Shown one piece after another: positions 17,846 to 26,056 of a stretch of 64,000 bases of DNA. The notes below the pieces were generated by a model. It was not told the DNA's origin and did no database searches. It saw nothing but the letters and a program-made list of their open reading frames with translations. Positions within the stretch are counted from its first letter, which is position 1. Every line of letters begins with the position of its first letter. Source of the stretch: Virgifigura sp964551315 (GTDB taxonomy: Bacteria; Pseudomonadota; Alphaproteobacteria; Dongiales; Dongiaceae); the NCBI GenBank assembly GCA_964551315.1, contig CAZKCM010000014.1:10928-74927 (forward strand). Direction: 5' to 3'. Made by a program: the position numbers and the translations under genes.

Positions 17846-18920
17846 GCCGCGCGGCCGGCACTCGGCGCTCTGGACCTATGGCTCCCCCGTCCTCGCGCTG
17901 CTGCTGACCGTTCTCACGGCGGGGCTGATCTTCGCCGCCATGGGTCAGGACCCCTGGCGGGCGCTCCACACCTTCCTGGTCGCGCCCCTGGCGAGCGAGA
18001 CCGGGCGGCCCGAACTCCTGGTCAAGGCGGCGCCGCTCGTGCTGATCGCGACTGGCCTCTCGCTCGGCTTCCGCGCCAATGTCTGGAACATCGGCGCCGA
18101 GGGGCAATACATCCTCGGGGCCCTGGCCGGGGGCGGCCTCGCCTTGTGGTTCTATGAAAGCGAAGGTCCGCTGCTGCTGCCCGCCATGATCCTCGCCGGG
18201 ATCCTGGGCGGCATGGCCTGGGCCGCGATTCCCGCCCTGCTCAGGACGCGGTTCAACGCCAACGAGATTCTGACGAGCCTGATGCTGACCTACGTCGCGG
18301 AGCTGGTCCTGGCCTATCTGGTGACCGGGCCGTGGCGCGACCCCGAAGGCTACGGCTTTCCGCAGTCGCGGCTGTTCTCGGAGGCGGCGACCCTGCCGAA
18401 CCTGGTGCCGGGGACGCGCATCCATCTCGGCGTGCTCGTCGCCTTGCTGGTGGTCGGCCTCGGCTGGGCCCTTCTGGCCAAGTCCCTGGTTGGCTTTCAG
18501 CTCAAGGTCGTCGGCCAGGCGCCGCGCGCGGCGCGTTACGCCGGCTTCAGCCAGCCCGCGCTCGTCTGGCTGACCCTGCTGATCGGCGGCGGCCTGGCGG
18601 GGCTCAGCGGCCTGTTCGAGGTCGCCGGGCCCGTCGGGCAGTTGACGCCGCACATCTCGCCCGGTTACGGCTTCACGGCGATCATCGTTGCCTTCCTCGG
18701 CCGCCTGCATCCGGTCGGCGTACTGTTTGCCGGGCTGGTCCTGGCGCTGTCCTACATCGGCGGCGAGGTGGCGCAGATCGAGCTCGGCCTGCCCAATGCG
18801 GTGACCGGCATCTTCCAGGGCATTCTGCTGTTCTTCCTGCTGGCCTGCGACATGCTCATCCTCTACCGCGTGAGGTTCGGGCTGAGGCAGCCGGCCCGCG
18901 CGGCCGAGGAGGCAAGATGA
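17829..18920 (+). CDS. ABC importer permease 1 (BPD_transp_2 type, NupB/YufP-like)
   Basis: A 363-residue inner-membrane protein with about ten hydrophobic segments. Family motifs include LGFRANVWNIGAEGQY (about 80-95) and NEILTSLMLTY near residue 140. The start ATG at 17829 follows GGGAGGTCC and lies within the end of the ATPase gene. The stop overlaps the start of the second permease (ATGA). With its partner it forms the translocation channel of the BMP-dependent importer. Confidence 0.92.
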   Translation: MLVRIEPRGRHSALWTYGSPVLALLLTVLTAGLIFAAMGQDPWRALHTFLVAPLASETGRPELLVKAAPLVLIATGLSLGFRANVWNIGAEGQYILGALAGGGLALWFYESEGPLLLPAMILAGILGGMAWAAIPALLRTRFNANEILTSLMLTYVAELVLAYLVTGPWRDPEGYGFPQSRLFSEAATLPNLVPGTRIHLGVLVALLVVGLGWALLAKSLVGFQLKVVGQAPRAARYAGFSQPALVWLTLLIGGGLAGLSGLFEVAGPVGQLTPHISPGYGFTAIIVAFLGRLHPVGVLFAGLVLALSYIGGEVAQIELGLPNAVTGIFQGILLFFLLACDMLILYRVRFGLRQPARAAEEAR

Positions 18921-19849
18921 GTCTCGAGCTGGCCTGGGTCGTGCCCGTCGTCCTGTCGGTGATCAGCGCGTCGACGCCGCTTCTGCTGGCCGCGACTGGC
19001 GAGCTGGTGACGGAGAAGTCGGGCGTCCTCAACCTCGGCATCGAGGGGATGATGCTGGTCGGGGCGGTCGTCGGCTTCGCCGCGGCGGTAACGTTCGGCA
19101 GCCCGACGCTCGGCATCGCCGCCGCCGCGCTGGCCGGTGCCGTCATGGCCCTCATCTTCGCGGTCCTGACGCTCCTTTTCCTTGCCAACCAGGTGGCGAC
19201 GGGCCTGGCGCTGACGATCTTCGGCACCGGCCTCAGCGCGCTCATGGGTTCCGATTTCGTCGGCTTCGCGACAGAGCGGCTGCCGCGGCTGCATCTACCG
19301 GTCTTGTCGGATCTGCCGGTCCTCGGTCCGATCCTGTTCGGGCAGGACATTCTCGTCTACGCGTCTTTTGCCCTGCTGGCCGGCGTCGCCTGGTTCCTCA
19401 ACCGCACCCATGCCGGGCTGGTGCTGCGTGCGGTCGGCGATTCGCACGATTCGGCGCACGCGATCGGCTATCCGGTCGTCGCCGTCCGCTTCGCTGCCAC
19501 CGCCTTCGGCGGCGCCATGAGCGGGCTTGCCGGCGCCTATATGTCGCTGGCCTACACCACCATGTGGGCCCAGAACATGACCGCCGGGCGGGGCTGGATC
19601 GCCCTGGCGCTGGTGGTGTTCGCCACCTGGCGGCCGGCGCGGCTCCTGCTCGGCGCCTATCTGTTCGGCGGAATCACCATCCTGCAGCTCCACGTGCAGG
19701 GCCTGGGCCTGGCGATTCCGTCACAGTTCCTGTCGATGCTGCCCTATCTGGCGACCATCGTCGTGCTGGTGCTGATCTCCAGGGACCGCACTAAGATCCG
19801 GCTCAACGCCCCGGCCTGCCTGGGCAAGCCTTTCCATGCCGCCGGCTGA
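18917..19849 (+). CDS. ABC importer permease 2 (NupC/YufQ-like)
   Basis: A 310-residue membrane subunit with eight to nine hydrophobic segments. The family motif GVLNLGIEGMMLVGA lies at about residues 36-50, and the cytoplasmic loop RAVGDSHDSAHAIGY at about 171-185 contacts the ATPase. The ATGA junction with permease 1 and GAGGAGG just upstream support the start. It is followed by the binding-protein gene after 101 bases. Confidence 0.92.
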   Translation: MSLELAWVVPVVLSVISASTPLLLAATGELVTEKSGVLNLGIEGMMLVGAVVGFAAAVTFGSPTLGIAAAALAGAVMALIFAVLTLLFLANQVATGLALTIFGTGLSALMGSDFVGFATERLPRLHLPVLSDLPVLGPILFGQDILVYASFALLAGVAWFLNRTHAGLVLRAVGDSHDSAHAIGYPVVAVRFAATAFGGAMSGLAGAYMSLAYTTMWAQNMTAGRGWIALALVVFATWRPARLLLGAYLFGGITILQLHVQGLGLAIPSQFLSMLPYLATIVVLVLISRDRTKIRLNAPACLGKPFHAAG

Positions 19850-19950
19850 AGGGAGGAGTCTGGGGCGCGCGGGCTTTTGGCCGAAGCCGGCGGATCGGGT
19901 ACACTCCACCGAAATGAAATTCGACATCCAGCTCCAGACGGGAGGCGAGA

Positions 19951-21039
19951 ATGCGTAGTACGCGAAGGACCTTCACCAAGATGCTGGGCGCGGCGGCCGC
20001 AACGACGGCCGTGCTCGGCCGGACCCGGATCGCCGGCGCCGAAGCCTTCAAGGCCGGCTTCATCTATGTCGGCCCGATCGAGGACTTCGGCTGGACCCAC
20101 CAGCACGACGTCGGGCGCCGGGCGCTGGAGGCCGCGCTCGGTGACCGGGTCGAGACGAGCTATGTCGAAAGCGTCAAGGAAGGGCCGGATTCCGAGCGCG
20201 TCATCCGCCAGCTCGCGGCGAGCGGACACGGCATTATCTTCACCACCTCCTTCGGATTCATGAATCCGACGATCAAGGTGGCCCGCGACTTCCCGGACGT
20301 GAAGTTCGAACATTGCACCGGCTACAAGCGGGCCGATAACGTCAGCACCTACAACATCCGTTTCTACGAAGGGCGTTACATCCAGGGCGTGATTGCCGGA
20401 AGGCTGTCGAAATCGGGCATCGTCGGCTACATCGGGTCGGTGCCGATCCCCGAGGTGATCATGGGCATGAACGCTTTCATGCAGGGCATGCGCTCGGTCA
20501 ATCCCAACGGCCGGATCAAGATCGTCTGGATCAACGGCTGGTACGATCCGGGCAAGGAGAGCGACGCCGCCAAGGCGCTGATCGATCAGGGTGCCGACAT
20601 CATCGCCCAGCACACCGACTCGGCGGCGCCGCTCCAGGTCGCGGAGCAGCGCGGCGTGCACGGCTTTGGCCAGGCGAGCGACATGATCGAGTTCGCGCCG
20701 AACGCCCAGCTCACCTCTTCGATCGATCACTGGGACGACTATTACATCCAGCAGGTCTCGGCGGCGATCGACGGGACATGGCAAAGCCGGGACGTCTGGG
20801 GCGGGCTTGCCTCCGGCATGCTGAGGATGGCGCCCTACACCAACATGCCGGAGGACGTGGCCTCCTTTGCCCGGCAGACGGAAGACGGCATCAAGTCCGG
20901 CAAGATCGTCATCTTCAAGGGCCCGATCAACGATCAGAAGGGGAATCAGAAGGTCGCGGCGGGCGAGAGCCTGACGGACGAGGAGATCCTGAACATGAAC
21001 TGGCTGGCGGAAGGCGTCGAAGGCCAGCTGCCGAGCTGA
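19951..21039 (+). CDS. BMP-family substrate-binding lipoprotein-like protein (Tat-exported)
   Basis: A 362-residue periplasmic binding protein of the BMP/PnrA family, which usually binds nucleosides or purines. The N-terminus carries a twin-arginine signal (STRRTFTK, R5-R6) followed by an Ala-rich hydrophobic stretch ending at AGAEA, with no lipobox cysteine. The mature domain shows the family pattern FIYVGPIEDFGWTHQHDVGR and DIIAQHTDSAAP. The last gene of the importer operon, followed by the adenine deaminase gene 58 bases on. Tat export implies that it folds before transport. Confidence 0.9.
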   Translation: MRSTRRTFTKMLGAAAATTAVLGRTRIAGAEAFKAGFIYVGPIEDFGWTHQHDVGRRALEAALGDRVETSYVESVKEGPDSERVIRQLAASGHGIIFTTSFGFMNPTIKVARDFPDVKFEHCTGYKRADNVSTYNIRFYEGRYIQGVIAGRLSKSGIVGYIGSVPIPEVIMGMNAFMQGMRSVNPNGRIKIVWINGWYDPGKESDAAKALIDQGADIIAQHTDSAAPLQVAEQRGVHGFGQASDMIEFAPNAQLTSSIDHWDDYYIQQVSAAIDGTWQSRDVWGGLASGMLRMAPYTNMPEDVASFARQTEDGIKSGKIVIFKGPINDQKGNQKVAAGESLTDEEILNMNWLAEGVEGQLPS

Positions 21040-21097
21040 CGAATCGCGGCCGCGCCGCGGCGCGGCACTCGACGACAACCTGACCGGGCAGGTGGCG

Positions 21098-22120
21098 ATG
21101 AGCGACCCCGAGGGCGGTTTCGACGACGGCTTCCTCGATCGACTGCCGAAATGCGAACTCCACATTCACGTGGAGGGCAGCCTCGAGCCGGAGCTCATGT
21201 TTGCGCTCGCCGCGCGCAACGGCGTTCGCCTCGCCTACGAGTCCGTCGAGGCGATCCGCAAGGCCTACAGCTTCTCCCGGCTCCAGGACTTTCTCGACCT
21301 CTACTACCAGGGCATGTCGGTCCTGCGGACGGAGCAGGACTTCTACGACCTCGCCTGGGCCTATCTCGCGCGCGTCCGGGCGCAGAACGTGCGGCGGGTC
21401 GAGATGTTCTTCGACCCGCAGGCGCATCTGTCCCGCGGCATCGCCTTTGCCACGGTGATCGACGGGCTGCATCGCGCGATCGGCGATGCCGAGCGCGATC
21501 TTGGCGTGACGGCCCGCCTGATCCTGTGCTTCCTGCGCCACCTCGACGAGGCCGACGCCGAGCGGACCCTGGACCTCGCGCTTCCTTACAAGGACCGGAT
21601 CATCGGGGTCGGCCTGGATTCGTCGGAGATCGGCCATCCGCCGAGCAAGTTCGCGCGGGTCTTCCGGCGGGCGCGGGAGGAAGGGTTCCGGCTCGTCGCC
21701 CATGCCGGCGAGGAAGGTCCGCCGAGCTACGTCTGGGAGGCGATCGACCTTCTCGGCGTCGATCGGGTCGACCACGGCAACCGGTCGCTGGAGGATTCGG
21801 CGCTGGTCGCGCGCCTTGCGCGCGACCGGGTGCCGCTGACGGTCTGCCCGCTCTCCAACCTGCGGCTGTGCGTGGTCGACGACCTTCGCCGCCATCCGCT
21901 CAAGCGCATGCTCGATGCCGGGCTCTTCGCGACGGTGAACTCCGACGATCCGGCCTATTTCGGCGGCTATATGACGGAGAACTATCGGGCCGTCCGCGAC
22001 GCCCTCGGGTTGGGCCGGGCCGAGATGACGGAGCTGGCCCGCAACGGATTTGCGGCCTCCTTCCTGCCGGCGGCGGAAAAGGCCGCGGCGCTGGCAGAGT
22101 TCGACCGGGCGGTGGCATAA
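21098..22120 (+). CDS. Adenine deaminase of the adenosine-deaminase family
   Basis: A 340-residue amidohydrolase. Zinc ligands are seen as HIH (H22, H24) near the N-terminus, the catalytic HAGEE segment, DHGNRS and the NSDDPAYFG motif with the metal aspartate. The stretches EGSLEPELMFALAARNG and YYQGMSVLRTEQDFYDL match the bacterial/yeast adenine deaminase subgroup better than classical adenosine deaminase, so adenine to hypoxanthine is the preferred call. ATG 21098 follows AGGTGG; a GTG at 21092 is in frame. The importer genes immediately upstream fit substrate uptake. Confidence 0.82.
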   Translation: MSDPEGGFDDGFLDRLPKCELHIHVEGSLEPELMFALAARNGVRLAYESVEAIRKAYSFSRLQDFLDLYYQGMSVLRTEQDFYDLAWAYLARVRAQNVRRVEMFFDPQAHLSRGIAFATVIDGLHRAIGDAERDLGVTARLILCFLRHLDEADAERTLDLALPYKDRIIGVGLDSSEIGHPPSKFARVFRRAREEGFRLVAHAGEEGPPSYVWEAIDLLGVDRVDHGNRSLEDSALVARLARDRVPLTVCPLSNLRLCVVDDLRRHPLKRMLDAGLFATVNSDDPAYFGGYMTENYRAVRDALGLGRAEMTELARNGFAASFLPAAEKAAALAEFDRAVA

Positions 22121-22239
22121 GCCGCTGCTGTCCCGGGACCGACGGCGCGCAGGTGCGGCGTCGGAGTTATGGTCGGCCGCTGTCCTGTCGGCATCGGCCT
22201 TCGAACATCAAGAACAACCGATCAGAGGGAGCAAACGTC

Positions 22240-23220
22240 ATGATAGGAAGGAAGCTCACGATTCTCGCCGCGGCGCTGACCGTCGGGCTCGCATGGTCCG
22301 CCGGTTCCACCGCCTGGTCCCAAACCGTCAGGATTACGCCGCTGGGCAGCCATGACGGTGAGTTCTGCCGCAGCGATCGCGCATTCCTTCTGGAAGACCC
22401 TAACGGGACCACGTTGCTCTTCGACGTGGGGCGGACCGTCGCCGGGCCGGAGGATCCGCGTCTCGGCAAGGTCGATGTGGTGCTGCTCAGCAGCGTGCAC
22501 GGCGACCATCTCGGCGACAAACGGATTTCCGAGGTCGGCGCCGGGAGCTGCGCCGAGCCGGCAGCCACGGTGGCGACGACGCCGCAGTCGGGCACCGCGC
22601 TGATCGCCGCGGCGAAGGGCGCGACGGTGATCGTCGGCGGCCATATGCACGAGTTCCTGGCGGCCAAGCTGGAAGAGGCGGGCGGTTCCGCGGACCAGGT
22701 CCAGGTCCTGCGCTTCGGCGGCAAGCGGGTGGTCAACGGAGTACGGATCGCGATTGTCCCGGCCGTGCATGCGAACGGCGTGTCGACGGACTTCCTGAAC
22801 GAGGCGGTGGCGACGGCGTTCGAGGCCGACGGTCTGACCGCCTATGTGGGGCCCGACAACGGCTATGTGCTGTCCTTCACCAACGGGCTCGTGGTCTACC
22901 TCTCCGCCGACACCGGGCACACCTCGGACATGGAGACGCTCGTGCAGCGCTATTACGGGGCGGAGCTCGCCATCATGAACATGGGCGACATCTTCACCAT
23001 GGGCCCAGAGGAAGCGGCCTGGGCCGTCGAGGAGCTGATCAAGCCCAAGGCGGTGATCCCGACGCACGCCAACGAGGAGGCGACGAGGAACGGCGAGGTG
23101 ATCCCGGGGACCCGGACGGCCAGATTCGTCGAGCTCGTCAAGAGCGTTCCGGTCCACCTGCCGCTGAGCGGCCGGACCATGGAGTTCGACGGCGAGGGGA
23201 CCTGCGTCAAGGGCTGCTGA
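22240..23220 (+). CDS. Exported metallo-beta-lactamase-fold protein, unknown substrate
   Basis: A 326-residue protein with a Sec signal peptide (residues 1-28, cleavage after TAWSQ) and an MBL fold. The usual HxHxDH motif is S85-V-H87-G-D89-H90, so the first metal histidine is replaced by serine. Other ligands appear as H177 (PAVHANG), D224 (SADTGHT) and H276 (IPTHANEE). The layout resembles UlaG-like hydrolases. The start has GAGGGAG nine bases upstream. It sits between adenine deaminase and the desulfurase in the purine locus. A periplasmic hydrolase of a nucleotide or ureide is conceivable; no function is demonstrated. Confidence 0.75.
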   Translation: MIGRKLTILAAALTVGLAWSAGSTAWSQTVRITPLGSHDGEFCRSDRAFLLEDPNGTTLLFDVGRTVAGPEDPRLGKVDVVLLSSVHGDHLGDKRISEVGAGSCAEPAATVATTPQSGTALIAAAKGATVIVGGHMHEFLAAKLEEAGGSADQVQVLRFGGKRVVNGVRIAIVPAVHANGVSTDFLNEAVATAFEADGLTAYVGPDNGYVLSFTNGLVVYLSADTGHTSDMETLVQRYYGAELAIMNMGDIFTMGPEEAAWAVEELIKPKAVIPTHANEEATRNGEVIPGTRTARFVELVKSVPVHLPLSGRTMEFDGEGTCVKGC

Positions 23221-23242
23221 GCGGCCAGCGCCCGGCCGGCGG

Positions 23243-24397
23243 ATGGTTATGGCGGGGCAGACGATCTATCTCGACCACCACGCGACGACCCCGCTCGACC
23301 CGCGGGTGCTCGAGGCGATGCTGCCCTTCTACGGGGCGCGGTTCGGCAATCCCCATTCCTCAAGCCATCGCGTCGGCCGGGCGGCGGCGGAGGCGGTGGA
23401 TGCCGCCCGGGCCGAGGTGGCGGCGCTGGTCGGCGCTCATGCGGGCGAGATCATCTTTACCTCCGGGGCCACCGAGGCCAACAACCTGGCCATTCTTGGC
23501 AGCATCGCCGCCTGCCAGGGTGACGCCGCGTTCGTCACCACGAGCGTCGAGCACGCCTCGGTGCGGCAGACCGCGGCGGCGTTGGCGGAAACCGGCCGGC
23601 GCGTGACGATCCTGCCCGTCGGACCGGACGGGCGCCTCGATCCCGTGCAGGTGGAATCCGTGCTGACGCCGGCGGTTGGGCTGGTCTCGGTGATCCTGGC
23701 GAACAACGAGATCGGCGTGATTCAGCCGCTCGAGGAGATCGGGCGGTTGTGCCGTCGGGCGGGGGTGCGACTCCATGCCGACGCGGCCCAGGCGGCGGGC
23801 AAGATTCCGGTGGATGTCGAGCGCCTCGGCGTCGATCTGCTGAGCCTCTCGGCCCATAAGATCTACGGCCCCATGGGCATCGGCGCGCTTTATGTCCGCG
23901 GCGGCGTGGCGCTGCGGCCGCTGTTCCATGGCGGCGCGCAGGAGGGCGGGCTGCGGCCAGGCACGCTGCCGACCGCGCTCTGCGTCGGTTTCGGCGCGGC
24001 CTGCCGGCTGGCCCGGGAGGAGAGGGCGGCGGAGGCGGCGCGACTCGCGGATCTGCGCGATCGGCTGTTCGCCCGGCTGGCGAATGCCTTGCCCGACCTT
24101 CGCCTCAACGGTTCCGCCCTCCACCGGCTGCCGGGCAACCTCAACATTTCACTACCCGGCGTGGAGGCCGAGGACTGGCTCGCGGCGGTGCCGGAGCTCG
24201 CGCTCTCCACCGGCGCTGCTTGCGCCAGCGGGTCGCAGGCCCCCTCGCATGTGCTGCGGGCGATCGGCCTGACGGAGGCGGAGATCCAGGGCTCGATCCG
24301 GATCGGGATCGGCCGCTTCACCGCGGTCGAGGAGATCGACCGGGCGGCGGCGCTGCTGCTGCGCCGGCTGGCGGCGCTCCGAAGGGATGATGGCTGA
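23243..24397 (+). CDS. Cysteine desulfurase, NifS4-like (probable XDH cofactor sulfurase)
   Basis: A 384-residue class V aminotransferase-fold desulfurase. PLP-binding lysine K206 lies in LSAHKIYG, the stacking histidine H104 in SVEHASV, and the active cysteine C327 in GAACASGSQAPSH. The catalytic loop has the ACASGSxxPSH form of NifS/IscS proteins. There is no isc or suf gene nearby. In Rhodobacter capsulatus a dedicated NifS4 sulfurates Moco bound to XdhC for xanthine dehydrogenase; finding a solitary copy in the xdh locus suggests the same job. The start has only a weak GGCGG site; ATG 23249 is an alternative. Confidence 0.88.
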   Translation: MVMAGQTIYLDHHATTPLDPRVLEAMLPFYGARFGNPHSSSHRVGRAAAEAVDAARAEVAALVGAHAGEIIFTSGATEANNLAILGSIAACQGDAAFVTTSVEHASVRQTAAALAETGRRVTILPVGPDGRLDPVQVESVLTPAVGLVSVILANNEIGVIQPLEEIGRLCRRAGVRLHADAAQAAGKIPVDVERLGVDLLSLSAHKIYGPMGIGALYVRGGVALRPLFHGGAQEGGLRPGTLPTALCVGFGAACRLAREERAAEAARLADLRDRLFARLANALPDLRLNGSALHRLPGNLNISLPGVEAEDWLAAVPELALSTGAACASGSQAPSHVLRAIGLTEAEIQGSIRIGIGRFTAVEEIDRAAALLLRRLAALRRDDG

Positions 24398-24467
24398 CCG
24401 GCCGCGGGGTTTGTTCCACCGGAGGTTTCCCCCTTAAGCCGATCGGAGGACGGGAGGAAAGGACCGC

Positions 24468-25676
24468 ATGGACCCGCTGTTCGTCGACTGGCTCGGCCTG
24501 CTGTTGCGTTGGGCCCATGTCATGATCGGCATCCTCTGGATCGGCACCTCCTTCCATTTCATCTGGCTCGACGCCAGCCTGCGGCCGCTGGCACAAGCAC
24601 CCGAGAAGGGCATCGCCGGCGAAACCTGGATGGTCCATGGCGGCGGCTTCTATCGCGCGCGCAAATATCTCGTTGCGCCGGAGGCCCTGCCGGCGTCGCT
24701 GCACTGGTTCAAGTACGAGGCCTATTTCACCTGGATCACCGGGTTCCTTCTGCTCGCCGTCGTCTATTATCTGGGCGCCGACCTCTACCTGATCGATCGC
24801 GCGGTCCTGGACCTCGCCGCCTGGCAGGCGATCGCGATCAGCGCCGGGTCGCTCGCCCTCGGCTGGCTCGTCTACGATTCCCTCTGCCGGTCGCCCGTCG
24901 GGCGCCGGACCGGCATGCTGGCCGGCGCGATCTTCCTTCTGGCGGTCGCGGCGGCGTTCGGCTATGGGCAGGTCTTCAGCGGCCGGGCGGCCTACCTCCA
25001 TGTCGGGGCGCTGCTCGGCACGATCATGGCGGCGAACGTCTTCTTCGTAATCATCCCGAACCAGAAGAAGGTGGTGGCCGACCTGCTGGCCGGCCGCGTG
25101 CCGGACCCGGCGTTGGGGGCGCAGGCGAAACGGTGCTCGCTGCACAACAACTATCTCACCCTGCCGGTGGTGCTGATGATGATCAGCAACCACTACCCGA
25201 TGCTCTACGGCCATACCCATAGCTGGGCCTTCGTGGCCGGGGCGCTGGTGATCGGCGGGCTGGTGCGCCACTTCTACAACCGGAAGGATGCCGGCGAGCG
25301 CGGCTGGCGCATCGCCTGGCCGCTGCCGGCGGCGGCCGCGGTGACCTTCCTGCTGATCGCGCTGAGCGGCTACCGGCCGCAGCAGGGCGGGACGACGGCG
25401 GGTACTGCGGCCGCGGCGCCGGTGACGCTCGCGCAGGTGATGCCGGTCATCCGCGACCGCTGCGTCACTTGCCACTCGGCCCGGCCGACGGACCCTGCCT
25501 TCGATGCGCCGCCGGCGGGCGTCGCCTTCGACACGGCCGAGGAAGTGCGGCGGAATGCCCAGCGCATCCTCGCGCGCGCGGTCCTGTCGGACGGCATGCC
25601 GCTCGGCAACAAGACGGGAATGGTGCCGGAGGAACGCGCGCTGCTCGGTCGCTGGATTGAGAACGGCGCGCCGTGA
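24468..25676 (+). CDS. puuD: Membrane-bound urate oxidase with cytochrome c domain
   Basis: A 402-residue PuuD that oxidises urate to 5-hydroxyisourate and passes electrons to the respiratory chain. The N-terminal part has about eight membrane helices and family motifs (LLRWAHVMIGILWIGTSFHF, then NNYLTLPVVLMMISNHYP). The C-terminal cytochrome c domain carries the heme site CVTCH near residue 337 and an axial-ligand Met candidate in SDGMPLGN. The start is preceded by GGGAGGAAAGG. It ends the plus-strand purine run and is convergent with cutA. Confidence 0.95.
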   Translation: MDPLFVDWLGLLLRWAHVMIGILWIGTSFHFIWLDASLRPLAQAPEKGIAGETWMVHGGGFYRARKYLVAPEALPASLHWFKYEAYFTWITGFLLLAVVYYLGADLYLIDRAVLDLAAWQAIAISAGSLALGWLVYDSLCRSPVGRRTGMLAGAIFLLAVAAAFGYGQVFSGRAAYLHVGALLGTIMAANVFFVIIPNQKKVVADLLAGRVPDPALGAQAKRCSLHNNYLTLPVVLMMISNHYPMLYGHTHSWAFVAGALVIGGLVRHFYNRKDAGERGWRIAWPLPAAAAVTFLLIALSGYRPQQGGTTAGTAAAAPVTLAQVMPVIRDRCVTCHSARPTDPAFDAPPAGVAFDTAEEVRRNAQRILARAVLSDGMPLGNKTGMVPEERALLGRWIENGAP

Positions 25677-25704
25677 GGGCGGAAGGGTCGGCCCTGTTCG
25701 CCGC

Positions 25705-26028
25705 TCAGGCCGGCCCGGTCGCCTCTGCGCCGATCCAGTCGAGATAGTCCGGGTTGCCGGCCTGGACGGGCAGGACGATGGCGCAAGGACAGGCGTAGGA
25801 ATGAAGCGCCTTGACGCGATCGACGACCCGGTCGGCGAGATCCCGGCGGGTCTTCAGGATCAGCACCGTTTCGGCGCCGGTCTCGACCTGACCCTCCCAC
25901 CAGTAGAGCGAGCGCATGCCGGGGATGATGTTGGCGCAGGCGGCCAGCCGCTCCTCGACAATGGTGCGGCCGATCGAGTCCGCCTCTGCGTTGTCCGATG
26001 CGGTCACGTAGATCAGGCAGACGTCCAT
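25705..26028 (-). CDS. cutA: CutA divalent-cation tolerance protein
   Basis: A 107-residue CutA1-family protein, normally a trimer with a ferredoxin-like fold. Family signatures are VTASDNAEADSIGRTIVEERLAACAN (first 35 residues, Cys conserved) and the SLYWWEGQVE and KTRRDL segments. It lies 28 bases after the AAA ATPase gene on the same strand and so is probably co-transcribed. The ribosome site is weak. Its role in copper tolerance is known from E. coli only; here it is undefined. Confidence 0.93.
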   Translation of the reverse strand: MDVCLIYVTASDNAEADSIGRTIVEERLAACANIIPGMRSLYWWEGQVETGAETVLILKTRRDLADRVVDRVKALHSYACPCAIVLPVQAGNPDYLDWIGAEATGPA

Positions 26029-26056
26029 ATCCGATTCCGTCAGGATTTGCGTTCCG

